A DNA stretch of 45,551 bases from JANOBD01 sp031411495 (GTDB taxonomy: Bacteria > Planctomycetota > Phycisphaerae > Tepidisphaerales > Tepidisphaeraceae): positions 1 to 45,551 of the forward strand of contig JANOBD010000142.1 of the NCBI GenBank assembly GCA_031411495.1. The letters run 5' to 3'. Position 1 is the first letter of the stretch. Each line of letters opens with the position of its first letter. The notes beneath the pieces are model-generated. The model made no database searches, was not told where the DNA came from, and saw only the letters and a list, made by a program, of their open reading frames with translations. Shown piece after piece: positions 9,262 through 17,211 of the stretch. Position numbers and translations under genes: made by a program.

Positions 9262-9452
9262 AACCCGTCACTAAACGGGGCTAACGGTAAATATCTTGCC
9301 AGGATCGGGGCGTGTGATTCCGTCTCCAAACGGAAAGTAAACGGAAACGGGCGAGAGCGGCAAGGTGTGCAAATATCCCGTCTACAAATGGGAGTAAACG
9401 AGGATCACTCAATCCTGTCGGCCCGCCGGTTGCTCCGCAATTTTCGTTGCGG
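9262..9452 (+). ncRNA. Putative structured leader with three related hairpins
   Basis: Three units recur at a pitch of 55-58 nt. Each has a 5-6 bp stem closing a 6-nt loop that begins with C and ends with AA, then TAA(A)CG two to three bases after the stem. Unit 1: CCCGT 9264-9268 with ACGGG 9275-9279. Unit 2: TTCCGT 9318-9323 with ACGGAA 9330-9335. Unit 3: TCCCGT 9376-9381 with ATGGGA 9388-9393. One pair changes C-G to T-A and another G-C to G-T, so pairing is kept while sequence varies. CTTGCC 9295-9300 can also pair with GGCAAG 9359-9364, enclosing unit 2. A further stem CCGCAA/TTGCGG lies at 9435-9452. The element ends about 60 nt before a PEP-CTERM gene. It matches no riboswitch I know; direct protein-binding repeats are the alternative. 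Confidence 0.45.
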
Positions 9453-9511
9453 TCCAGCGGATGGATCAGTACCATTGCCAGGATTGGAGCGGTTCAAACC
9501 AGGTGAAAACG

Positions 9512-10732
9512 ATGGCCAGCTTAAGTCGACTTTCCGTGTATTGTGCTGCGATTGCTCTACTTGCCGCGCAGACGGCATCGTTTGGCGTCCTGCCGACGGT
9601 CAACAAGATCACGCTGTCGACCGGAGAGTGGTCGTCCGGCTCTCCGTACGCGGGCGTTTCGTCGCCGCCGGCGGGAATCTGGGTGGCGGCCGGCGATGTC
9701 AATGGCGACGGCCTCGCCGACCTCGTGACTTCGCCCACGACGGGCCAGCCGAAGGTCGAAGTCCGCGGGTGGGACTACAAGTCCAAGAGCGCCACGATCC
9801 CGACGTTCAGCCGCGGCTATCGCAACGGCGGGATTGGCCACTTCCCCGGTGACACGGGCAACACGGTCTTCCATGCCGCGAGCGGTCCCGACGGAACCTC
9901 GATCGAGATTGAATCGTGGAGCTGGGGCGACACGTCGTCGGGGCCCGGCCTCGTCGGTGGCGGCCATGTCGGCGTCGGCGGATACGACCTGGATCGTCCG
10001 TTCGGCGTCGCCGCCAGCTCGGTCGGCATCGCGCCCGCATGGATTCTGCTGGGTCAGCGGAGCATTCAAGACCAACCCAAAGGCTTCGCGAGCATCATCC
10101 GTCGCGACGGCGCGCCGGTGACCTCGTTCGAAGTCTTCCCGAATACCTACGGCGGCGGCGTCCGGGTGGCGACGGGAGATGTCGACAACGACGGGTTCGA
10201 CGACGTGGTCGCGATCGCCCGCAACAAGCAGCCCCGCAACGGTGGCATCGCCGACTGCATTGCCTTCGCCATCTGCGACACACAAGGCCGCGTCAAAGTG
10301 AAGTTCCCCTGGCTGACGGAAAGCGACACGACGGTCGCGCCCGACGGCTCGCTCACCGGGCGCGTCGCGGTCGGCGATGTCGACGGCGATGGCCGCGCCG
10401 AAATCATCGCCACCAAGGCGACCGCCAACGGCCCGCTGTGCACGATTTTCGACGTGCTCGGCGGCGACGACGGCACGCCGCTCCGCGTCGACGCCGGCAC
10501 GCCGATTTCGCTCTCCATCGCAGGCCTGCCGCCGATCGGCGATCCACTGCTGGCGTTCTGCGCGCTCGAGGTCTCATTCACGCCGCTCGCGCTGGAACCG
10601 GTCTCGCCGAATGGCAACAACCTCGTGCTGTCGGGCGGCACGCTGGTGTTCGGCCTGAGCGTCGTACCGGAGCCGACATCGCTGGCGGCGATCGCGGGGG
10701 CCGCGATACTGCTGGGACGACGGCGGTCGTAA
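9512..10732 (+). CDS. Secreted FG-GAP/VCBS-repeat protein with PEP-CTERM anchor
   Basis: A 406-residue exported protein. Residues 1-25 form a signal peptide (RLSVYCAAIALLAAQTASFG). Three calcium-binding-like FG-GAP/VCBS segments follow: AAGDVNGDGLADLVTSP at about 59, ATGDVDNDGFDDVVAIAR and AVGDVDGDGRAEIIATK, suggesting a partial beta-propeller. The C-terminus is a PEP-CTERM sorting signal: VPEP at about 385-388, a short hydrophobic helix and the basic tail GRRRS. In known systems an exosortase cleaves this signal and fixes the protein to the outer surface or exopolysaccharide. No exosortase gene lies in this window. ATG 9512 has AGGTGAAA upstream. It follows the glycan cluster after a structured leader, which fits a protein partner of that glycan. 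Confidence 0.88.
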   Translation: MASLSRLSVYCAAIALLAAQTASFGVLPTVNKITLSTGEWSSGSPYAGVSSPPAGIWVAAGDVNGDGLADLVTSPTTGQPKVEVRGWDYKSKSATIPTFSRGYRNGGIGHFPGDTGNTVFHAASGPDGTSIEIESWSWGDTSSGPGLVGGGHVGVGGYDLDRPFGVAASSVGIAPAWILLGQRSIQDQPKGFASIIRRDGAPVTSFEVFPNTYGGGVRVATGDVDNDGFDDVVAIARNKQPRNGGIADCIAFAICDTQGRVKVKFPWLTESDTTVAPDGSLTGRVAVGDVDGDGRAEIIATKATANGPLCTIFDVLGGDDGTPLRVDAGTPISLSIAGLPPIGDPLLAFCALEVSFTPLALEPVSPNGNNLVLSGGTLVFGLSVVPEPTSLAAIAGAAILLGRRRS

Positions 10733-10761
10733 GCCACGTCCGGTCCGCCACTCGCGCGGGG

Positions 10762-10947
10762 TTAGCGACCTAACTTCAGGCCGGCGATCGACAGCGTGAT
10801 ACAGCCAGCGACGCTGAGCAGCAGGTAGGTGACGGCCGCGGGGTAGCGGGGGTCGGCGAGGAGCGTTGTCGTCTCCAGGGAGAAGGCCGAGAACGCCGTG
10901 AACCCGCCAAGCAGACCGGTCACACAGAAGAGTCGGAGTCGCAGATG
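10762..10947 (-). pseudogene. crcB: crcB remnant (fluoride channel, C-terminal part)
   Basis: Translation of the minus strand gives LFCVTGLLGGFTAFSAFSLET, broken here by the family-typical tail AVTYLLLSVAGCITLSIAGLKLG, which is the C-terminal half of CrcB/Fluc, the membrane fluoride exporter. CrcB is about 125 residues; here only about 60 remain. The N-terminal helix and the first GxxxG-rich segment are missing, and the frame upstream runs into unrelated sequence and then the cardiolipin synthase leader. A functional Fluc needs both halves, so I call this a truncated remnant. The break near 10947 is probably a recombination or insertion junction. Confidence 0.75.
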
Positions 10948-11066
10948 TGCTACCCTGACTGTGGTTCTGTCTGTCGCGGCGGCACGTGCCTTGTGGGCGG
11001 GCATGTTCCGCGGTCGCCCTGCGTACGTCGAGGCACGTTTTGACCGGAATGCACATGGAGGCGGAC

Positions 11067-12347
11067 ATGTCGGTTGGGCAAGCACTTCTCATTGCCGGCG
11101 CCGCTTCAGTGGTGACGCTGATTGCCCTACTGGTCGTCACAAATCTCACGTCCTCCGAAAAGAAGATCCGGTACCAGGTCGAACACCTACATGGCGTGGA
11201 CGACGCGCAGTTCGCTCGCACGGTCGGGAGCTTGCTGGGACCGGGGCTGCTTGGGGGGAACCAAGTTGACGTGTTGAGCAACGGGCGGGAGATCTTTCCG
11301 GCGATGCTCAAGGCGATCAGGGCCGCGGAGCGGACCATCTGCTTGGAGACGTTCATTTACTGGGAGGGCGAGGTTGGCCGGCTGATGAAGGACGCGGTAG
11401 TGGAGCGGGCGCGCGCCGGCGTCAAAACCCACGTGCTGGTCGACTGGTTGGGGAGCAACAAGATCGACACGCGCTATGTCGAGGAGATGGAGCAGGCGGG
11501 GGTCGAGATCGAACGTTACCATCCGGTCCGCTGGTACAACTTGGACCGCGTCAACAATCGGACGCACCGGAAGCTGCTGGTCATCGACGGCCGCGTCGGC
11601 TTCACCGGCGGGGTCGGCATCGCCGACACGTGGGACGGCGACGCACAGGACCCGGAGCACTGGCGTGACCTGCACTTCCGTGTGCAGGGGCCGGTCGTGG
11701 CCCAGATGCAGGCGGCGTTCATGGACAATTGGGTAAAGACGCGTGCCAAGGTGTTGCACGGCCCGGACTACTTTCCAACGCTGGAGCAGGCCGGGGACAG
11801 TTCAGCCCAGATGTTCCGGAGCTCGCCTCGCGGGGGCAGCGAGAGCATGCGTCTCATGTTCCTCCTTTCCATCGCCTGCGCACGGCGGAGCATTCGCGTC
11901 GGTAACGCCTACTTCGTCCCCGACGACCTGCTCGTGCAGGCGTTGGTAGATGCGCGTGGGCGTGGGGTGAGCGTGCGGATAATAGTGCCGGGCGTCAACA
12001 TCGACACGGCATTGGTGCGGCGGGCCTCCCGCGCGCGATTGGGCGGACTGCTGGGGGCCGGGGCGGAGGTGTACGAGTACCAGCCGACGATGTACCACAC
12101 GAAGCTGCTCGTCGTCGACGACCTGTGGGCCTCGGTCGGATCAACGAACTTTGACAATCGATCCCTGCGACTTAACGACGAAGCCAACCTTAACGTGCGC
12201 GATGGGAAGTTTGCAGCGCGCTTGGCGGACGAGTTCGACCGAGACTTGACGCGCAGCCGCCGAGTCACACTACAGGAGTGGCAAAACCGGCCGCTGACGG
12301 AAAAGGTCGTGGAGCGCTTGGCGCGTCTGTTTCGCAGTCAGTTATGA
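11067..12347 (+). CDS. Cardiolipin synthase-like phospholipase D protein
   Basis: A 426-residue membrane-anchored PLD-superfamily enzyme. One N-terminal transmembrane helix (about 5-27, LIAGAASVVTLIALLVV) is followed by two PLD domains, each with an HKD motif: HRKLLVIDG with TGGVGIAD, and HTKLLVVDD with GSTNFDNRS. This pairing and the phrase ETFIYWEGEVG are typical of ClsB/ClsC-type cardiolipin synthases, which transfer a phosphatidyl group to phosphatidylglycerol or a related acceptor. GGAGG stands six bases before ATG 11067; upstream ATGs at 10986 and 11049 lack such a site. The gene abuts a broken crcB and a run of small genes, so this part may have been acquired or rearranged. Confidence 0.9.
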   Translation: MSVGQALLIAGAASVVTLIALLVVTNLTSSEKKIRYQVEHLHGVDDAQFARTVGSLLGPGLLGGNQVDVLSNGREIFPAMLKAIRAAERTICLETFIYWEGEVGRLMKDAVVERARAGVKTHVLVDWLGSNKIDTRYVEEMEQAGVEIERYHPVRWYNLDRVNNRTHRKLLVIDGRVGFTGGVGIADTWDGDAQDPEHWRDLHFRVQGPVVAQMQAAFMDNWVKTRAKVLHGPDYFPTLEQAGDSSAQMFRSSPRGGSESMRLMFLLSIACARRSIRVGNAYFVPDDLLVQALVDARGRGVSVRIIVPGVNIDTALVRRASRARLGGLLGAGAEVYEYQPTMYHTKLLVVDDLWASVGSTNFDNRSLRLNDEANLNVRDGKFAARLADEFDRDLTRSRRVTLQEWQNRPLTEKVVERLARLFRSQL

Positions 12348-12630
12348 ACGCGGGCTGGAGAGAGCCGTTTCCCTGCTGCTCGCCCAGTCGACCCTCTGGG
12401 CCATGAACGGAAAGGTACTAGGACACACCGTCGGCGGGAATGCGAGAGGTTTACCGGCTTCGAGTCAGTACCGTTGAGCCGCGTTTGTAATTGTCCCGCC
12501 GTCGCTTCCGGCTTTACCGGTTCCCTGATTTACCCTTATTCCCGGCTTTCTGTCCACCTGCGTCGCCAGTGAGCGGCGCTCTTTTGCGCTCGCCGCCTCC
12601 ACACTCCGAGCAAGCGGCGCGAAGTAACAC
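12348..12630. other. Intergenic: no gene seen; weak hairpin
   Basis: No supportable frame. GCGGCG near 12573 can pair with CGCCGC near 12591 across a loop holding TTTTG; read on the minus strand this lies after the small gene at 12631 and could be a weak terminator. A pyrimidine-rich stretch near 12505-12560 is less GC-rich than its surroundings and may be debris of an older element. Confidence 0.35.
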
Positions 12631-12834
12631 TCAAGAGATTGTGGTTGGCTGACTCGCGGCTTCTAACTTCGCTAGAACCGACTCGAGGACAGTGACTCGA
12701 TGGCGGATCAATTCGCGATAAGCGCGGGCATCGGTGTGTCGAACTTCTACCGCCGACTTGGCAATCTCTCGCTGCATCAGCATAAGCAGTTCCTGGGTTT
12801 CCTCATCCGTGAGTCGAAGAGTTTGTTCGGTCAT
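12631..12834 (-). CDS. Small hypothetical protein (67 aa)
   Basis: A 67-residue acidic/helical protein: LTDEETQELLMLMQREI followed by EVRHTDARAYRELIRHR and a final helix. I recall similar short proteins with an H(R)TD.R.(Y/F)RE.(L/I)R motif in many soil bacteria, without known function. It has no signal peptide or membrane segment and would form two or three helices. The start is well supported: on the minus strand GGAGG stands six bases before ATG. It lies alone between the cardiolipin synthase and a remnant gene, with no operon partner. Confidence 0.7.
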   Translation of the reverse strand: MTEQTLRLTDEETQELLMLMQREIAKSAVEVRHTDARAYRELIRHRVTVLESVLAKLEAASQPTTIS

Positions 12835-12959
12835 GGCTGACCTCCAATTTCAAACGGCACCACTAACGTCGAGGATATCGCGACAATGCAATCGTTGGTG
12901 GCCGGTGCGACTTCCTGTCGCATCAGATTCCGGTCGGCCAGGCCGACTAACAGATTGAT

Positions 12960-13121
12960 CTAGCCGCCAGTGAGGTCCGTTGCCGGCTTCAATTCGTGCC
13001 CGCACTCCGAGCACTTTGCCGGGTTGGCGCGGGTGTCGTAGCCGCAGGCGGGCAATGGCCGGGGCAGCAGCAGCGAGATAGCCGCGAGCGTGTTGAAGAG
13101 GATGCGGCGGAAGCGTTTCAC
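12960..13121 (-). pseudogene. Shortened planctomycete TM/zinc-ribbon protein
   Basis: A GTG start at 13121 gives 53 residues: VKRFRRILFNTLAAISLLL, a typical N-terminal transmembrane start, and then at once PACGYDTRANPAKCSECG. In planctomycetes the pattern CGYDLRATPxRCPECG normally closes proteins of roughly 150-250 residues that begin with just this kind of RRxLFNxLAAxSLLL helix. Here the whole middle is missing but the frame is kept, so an internal deletion is the simplest explanation. It may still be translated, but loss of function seems likely. The family's function is not known to me. Confidence 0.55.
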
Positions 13122-13188
13122 CGCCCCGCGATCATCCCTCGCGTTTGTTGCTTGTTCAACCAGTGGCGTCGGCGTGACCATCCTGGCC

Positions 13189-13446
13189 ATGAATCGAGGC
13201 AGACGCACGGCGCGGCACAAGGGGCGGGTGTGGTTCATCGCCATCATCGACGGGCCGCACGCAGGCGAGCGGCTGATGCCGGCGAGCGTGGAGGGCGTCT
13301 ATGAGCCTCTGGCTGTCGCGCAGCGCGTGGAGGTGCAGAGGGGAGTGGTGCGGTTCACTGTAGAGATAGTCGACGTGGAAGCGGCGACGGCGCGCATGAC
13401 GCTGAGGGCGGAGGGGATTGAAGCAGGGGATCTCCATTGCACGTAA
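13189..13446 (+). CDS. Hypothetical protein (85 aa)
   Basis: An 85-residue frame with high GC at third codon positions, which supports coding. It starts with a basic stretch (MNRGRRTARHKGR), then IAIIDGPHAGERLMPASVEG and an alternating hydrophobic pattern (VVRFTVEIVDVE) that suggests a small beta domain. I recognise no family. The start is not fixed by a ribosome binding site; the frame is open upstream to 13090. It precedes a phage-type protein gene by 94 bp on the same strand, so the two may belong to one mobile remnant. Confidence 0.45.
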   Translation: MNRGRRTARHKGRVWFIAIIDGPHAGERLMPASVEGVYEPLAVAQRVEVQRGVVRFTVEIVDVEAATARMTLRAEGIEAGDLHCT

Positions 13447-13540
13447 TCGCAGCCGCAAGCGTCGAAGTGCGATCCGCATCCATCTCCACCGGGCACGTTG
13501 CATAAACGAAACATTCCCTGCTCGGCGTCGTAGAATAAGC

Positions 13541-13969
13541 ATGAGCATTCGCGAACTCGAAGTCTTACCGTCACCAAACGGTTCTAACGGGCGAGATACC
13601 GGCGGCCGATTCGCCAAGGGCAACGCCGGCGGCCCAGGCAATCCGTACGCCCGCAAGTCGGCGCAGGTCCGCTCGCTGATGATCGATACTGTCAGTACCG
13701 ACGACTTGCAGGAGATCATCCGCAAACTGGTCGGAATGGCCAAGGCCGGCGACATCGCGGCGGCGAAGCTGATCCTGGATCGCACCGCCGGCCGGGTCGC
13801 CGATCCTGTGGATCCGGATTGGGTGGACATCGAAGGCAGAAAGATTGAAAAGATCAACGAATCTGATCGTAAGGCGGAAATTCGGAAAGCGGAGTGGGAA
13901 GCGCAACTGAAAGCAATGTCGTCAGAAGACGGAGACGAGGACGATGATTTCGATGTTGACGAAGACTGA
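13541..13969 (+). CDS. DUF5681-like protein, phage-terminase-small-subunit type
   Basis: A 142-residue protein with the DUF5681-like N-terminal signature GRFAKGNAGGPGNPYARK at about 21-38, then helices MIDTVSTDDLQEIIRKLVG and AGDIAAAKLILDRTAGR. It ends in a very acidic tail (SSEDGDEDDDFDVDED). In planctomycetes such proteins often lie near phage-like or transposon remnants and are compared to terminase small subunits, but no terminase large subunit is present here. ATG 13541 gives the family N-terminus. The acidic tail and basic head suggest nucleic-acid or protein binding; function is otherwise unknown. Confidence 0.7.
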   Translation: MSIRELEVLPSPNGSNGRDTGGRFAKGNAGGPGNPYARKSAQVRSLMIDTVSTDDLQEIIRKLVGMAKAGDIAAAKLILDRTAGRVADPVDPDWVDIEGRKIEKINESDRKAEIRKAEWEAQLKAMSSEDGDEDDDFDVDED

Positions 13970-14364
13970 ATCCGCTCGTCGTCAGCAAGCGAGCATCGCC
14001 GATCAAAGATGCCTCGGTATCAGAAGCCGATACGCTCTTCACCGTGGTCGCTAATCGTTGTCCCAATACCGCGCGAGGTTCGCCGGGCGTCCGTCGCCGA
14101 TGAGCGGATTCAGAATTCTCGACCAGACCGTGTCCAACTTCCGAGAGTAGCTGTGCGTCCCCGGCGCTGTCGAGCGCCGATAGGCCGGCCGATCGGGCCA
14201 TTGGCAGAGGCCGCCTCCCGGTCGGTGTGGCCAGCGGTACGCGATGCAACGGCAAACGACCGGCCCGCGACCGACGCCACCGTGTGAACCGCAGACCGTA
14301 TCGTGCTGGCCCGCACCGAATCGAAATTACCGTCGGGCGATTCTCGAAATCACCCGGCTTTTAC
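13970..14364. other. Intergenic: no gene seen
   Basis: About 395 bp without a supportable gene on either strand. Short frames here are low in family features. It separates the phage-like remnant from the tRNA-Glu terminator. Confidence 0.4.
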
Positions 14365-14396
14365 GAACGAAAACGCACCGGTGAGAACCGGTGCGT
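14365..14396 (-). terminator. Rho-independent terminator after tRNA-Glu
   Basis: ACGCACCGGT (14373-14382) pairs perfectly with ACCGGTGCGT (14387-14396) across a GAGA loop. On the minus strand the stem is followed by TTTTCGTTCG. It lies just downstream of tRNA-Glu and would end the panC-lgt-tRNA transcript. Confidence 0.75.
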
Positions 14397-14417
14397 CTGC
14401 GTGCGAAATCGCGAATC

Positions 14418-14490
14418 TACCCCCAAGGGGAGTCGAACCCCTGTTGATCGGCTGAGAACCGATAGTCCTGGGCCACTAGACGATGGGGGC
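14418..14490 (-). tRNA. tRNA-Glu (CTC)
   Basis: The minus strand folds as a cloverleaf: 5' GCCCCCA pairs with TGGGGGT (G1-U72 wobble), the D-arm carries CGTCTAGTGG, the anticodon stem ATCGG/CCGAT closes loop TTCTCAG with anticodon CTC at 34-36, and the T-arm has AGGGG TTCGACT CCCCT. Glu tRNAs share the CCCAGGAC segment. CCA is not encoded. It lies 20 bp after lgt on the same strand. Confidence 0.95.
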
Positions 14491-14510
14491 GTCTTGGGCG
14501 AGCCATCGTA

Positions 14511-15476
14511 TCAAATCATCGGCTCGACACAAGGTTCCGGCGATGCCGCCGATCGACGTTGAAAAGCGGAAAGCGCGATCCAGAAAATCACGCCTCCGAC
14601 CAGCAGGCACGCGCCGAGCACCATGCTGATGGACCACTCGTATCCCGCGACGCGTGCAACCGCCGGTTCGACACGCAGCGTCTCCAGCGTGAAGCGCGCC
14701 AACCCCTCCATCATCATCATCAGCGCGAAGACCTTGCCCGGCGTCGGACGAAGCGAGAAATACGTCAGCAGCGTCAGGCAGATCAGACCAGCGGCAATGG
14801 TGCTGTAGAGCTGGGCAGGGTGCACCGGCGCACTGCGTTGCGATTTGGCGATCGTCGCGAGCGCTTGGTTGGATCGAATGTCGGCCTCGCCGGCCCGATG
14901 CGTCAGAAGTGGATTGAGTGGGTTGCTGATGTAGAGATCGGCTGGCGGATCGGGGATGAGCTTCTGATCCAGGTGCGTTTCATACGCGGGCGAATCGTAA
15001 GGATAGGTGACTGCAATCGGCAGGTCACACGGCGCGCCAAAGCAGCACCCGTTGAGAAAACAACCGACGCGCCCCAGCCCGAGCCCGATCATCAGGCAGG
15101 GCGCGATGATGTCCATTCCGCGCAGGATCGGGATGTTGTGGCGCAGGCCGTACCAGACACACGCCGGCGTTGCGAGCAGTACGCCGCCGTAGTACGTCAG
15201 GCCGCCGCTGCGGATATTGATCGCCGACCAGAAGCCCTCGCCAGTGGGGCCGAAGTACTGGTTGAAATTCTCCAGCACATGGCTCAGGCGTGCCCCCGCG
15301 ACGCCGGCGACGAGCGCGATGATGCCGACATTGACGAAATGTTCCGGATTGAGTCCACACCGGCGCGACAGAAACTTCGCCAGCGAGATCGCCAGCCAGC
15401 AGCCGATGACCAGCATCAGCCCGAAGCTGTAGATCGGCAGATCCAGAAACGGAATGCGGAAAAGTTCTCGAAGCAT
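14511..15476 (-). CDS. lgt: Prolipoprotein diacylglyceryl transferase
   Basis: Lgt moves a diacylglyceryl group from phosphatidylglycerol to the lipobox cysteine of prolipoproteins, the first step of lipoprotein maturation in the inner membrane. The 321-residue protein has about seven membrane helices. Recognisable parts are LPIYSFGLMLVIG, SGGLTYYGGVL (the GGxxxxGG loop), the signature-like GLGLGRVGCFLNGCCFG, where planctomycete proteins often carry these cysteines, and VHPAQLYS, the usual HPxQLYE region. AGGAAA precedes the ATG on the minus strand. panC ends 17 bp upstream on the same strand and tRNA-Glu follows, so the three probably share a transcript. Confidence 0.93.
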   Translation of the reverse strand: MLRELFRIPFLDLPIYSFGLMLVIGCWLAISLAKFLSRRCGLNPEHFVNVGIIALVAGVAGARLSHVLENFNQYFGPTGEGFWSAINIRSGGLTYYGGVLLATPACVWYGLRHNIPILRGMDIIAPCLMIGLGLGRVGCFLNGCCFGAPCDLPIAVTYPYDSPAYETHLDQKLIPDPPADLYISNPLNPLLTHRAGEADIRSNQALATIAKSQRSAPVHPAQLYSTIAAGLICLTLLTYFSLRPTPGKVFALMMMMEGLARFTLETLRVEPAVARVAGYEWSISMVLGACLLVGGVIFWIALSAFQRRSAASPEPCVEPMI

Positions 15477-15493
15477 GAGTTTCCTGACAGATG

Positions 15494-16357
15494 TTAAGGA
15501 GAGCCGGCGGGAGTCAGCGCCACGTTGTCGATGAGCCGCGTCGAGCCGACCTTCATCGCAACCAATGCGCGGGCCTCTTGATCGATGCGGTGAATGTCGG
15601 CCAGCGTGGCGGCGTCGACGATAGCCGCATATTGAAGGTCGGTCGAAACGCCTTTCGCCGACGAATCATCGTTCAACAAGTCGATCATCGTCGAGCGAAG
15701 GACATTCGCATCGCGCTCGCCGGATGAAGCCAGATCCTGAATCGTTCGCAAGGCGCGGGAGATCGACAGTCCGCGTGTCCGCTCTCGAACGGACAAATAC
15801 TGATTCCGGCTCGACATCGCCATTCCGTCCGGATCGCGCAGCGTCGGGCATCCGACGATCCGGCAGGGCATGTTGAGCGCCGCCACCATCGCCTTCACGA
15901 CCGCCAGCTGCTGGAAATCTTTCTCGCCGAAACAGGCGATGCTCGGCCGAACGATGTTGAGCAGTTTCGCAACCACTTCGCAGACGCCGGCGAAATGACC
16001 GGGCCGATGCCGGCCGTCGAGCAGCGACGTGAGCCCGGGCACATCGAGCACGACTCTTGGTGAAGCGGCGGGATACATCTCCGGGACATCCGGCACAAAG
16101 ACTAGGTCGACGCCGGCGGAGCGACACAAGTCCAGGTCACGCTCGATCGGCCTGGGGTAACGCGAAAAATCTTCGCCGGGCCCGAACTGTGTCGGGTTCA
16201 CAAAAATGCTCACGGCGACCTTGCCGGCGAGTTCGCGTGCGCGACGAACCAGCGAAAGGTGACCGGCGTGGAGCGCGCCCATCGTCGGCACGAAGCCGAA
16301 CTCGGCATAGCTTCCCCGAGCCTCTCGGCATTCGGGAATTGTCGAAACCACTTTCAC
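15494..16357 (-). CDS. panC: Pantothenate synthetase
   Basis: PanC joins pantoate and beta-alanine using ATP (through pantoyl adenylate) to make pantothenate for coenzyme A. Visible: FVPTMGALHAGHLSLVRRA with the HAGH nucleotide motif, VNPTQFGPGEDFSRYPR, FGEKDFQQLAVVKAMV and SSRNQYLS. GTG at 16357 gives 287 residues beginning VKVVSTIPECREAR, which matches the family N-terminus; an ATG at 16393 would add 12 residues with no better ribosome site. All core motifs are intact. It is followed after 17 bp by lgt. No other pantothenate gene is nearby. Confidence 0.93.
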   Translation of the reverse strand: MKVVSTIPECREARGSYAEFGFVPTMGALHAGHLSLVRRARELAGKVAVSIFVNPTQFGPGEDFSRYPRPIERDLDLCRSAGVDLVFVPDVPEMYPAASPRVVLDVPGLTSLLDGRHRPGHFAGVCEVVAKLLNIVRPSIACFGEKDFQQLAVVKAMVAALNMPCRIVGCPTLRDPDGMAMSSRNQYLSVRERTRGLSISRALRTIQDLASSGERDANVLRSTMIDLLNDDSSAKGVSTDLQYAAIVDAATLADIHRIDQEARALVAMKVGSTRLIDNVALTPAGSP

Positions 16358-16521
16358 GGTGGCGAGTTTAGTCGACGCCGGCCATGAAATCATTCGTCTG
16401 CCAAAGAGGCGATCACGGACCGGTGCTGCTCGAACGCCGCGGGCATCCCCCGCTGTCGTTCCTTGACAATGCCCTCACGGCGATTACGATCTTTGCCCTT
16501 GCTCATCGAGAGACAAGACCC

Positions 16522-16594
<73 letters not shown>

Positions 16595-17211
16595 GTGTTC
16601 GTAACCCTCCACGAATCCGTACCTTCGGGTTCCAGCCGGTCATCGAGAGATCGGCATAATCAATTTAGTCACGCCGTAACTCTTAACCGCGTGGACAGGG
16701 CGCCTGTCGCCGGGCGCGTCTGAAGGCCGCTTACGGGGATGGCGTCTTCACATTCAAGTCAGCGCATGAATTGGCCGCAGCGGCTCGGATCGACAATTCG
16801 GTTTACGTGGAGTTCGGCGAGCCCAGGCCAGTCACAGTTGACGGCCGCGACGCTCCCGGACAACCGCGGCGATTTCACGCATCAGATCATCCGCGCCGCA
16901 AAACCCGACCCGCTGCATCAAGGGGTCATTTGTTGTTTTTCGAGAATATCGAAAAAGAGAAATGACCCCTTTTTCGTCGCGTTGGTGTCCGAACCTGCGT
17001 GAGTCTCTCATCCTTTCCCTGTGATGTCCGGCGCGCGATCAGAAAAATGATTGCATGCAACGATTCGTAAATCCCAGGACTGACTACACCTGCGATCAAT
17101 CCGCTCCTTCCCCGCGCCGCATTTTTGTGCCGACTCGCGCAGCACGCCAGGGAAATGGTGAGTGGGGCGATGCCGCCCCCGGCTTCACGATGTTTTCAGA
17201 AGGAGACGGTC
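16595..17211. other. Gene-poor stretch with possible gene debris
   Basis: No intact gene. One plus-strand frame near 16715-16880 reads AAYGDGVFTFKSAHELAAAA and VYVEFGEPRPV, which looks protein-like but has no start and soon loses character, so it may be debris. A long hairpin at 16920-16974 is listed separately. The leader of the next gene begins near 17195. Confidence 0.4.
16920..16974. repeat. Two-step palindrome AAGGGGTCATTT, REP/RAYT-like
   Basis: AAGGGGTCATTT (16920-16931) pairs perfectly with AAATGACCCCTT (16960-16971). Inside, TTTTTCGA pairs with TCGAAAAA around a 5-nt loop, with a small internal loop GTTG/GAG. The AAAGGGGTCATTT end is, from memory, like the palindromes tied to REP-associated tyrosine transposases. 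A short T-run follows, so it could also terminate transcription. No transposase gene lies nearby. Confidence 0.6.

Noticed and set aside
9262..9452. CRISPR-like array
   Set aside because: Only three units, strongly diverged, and the conserved part is paired stems rather than identical repeats; no cas genes are nearby.
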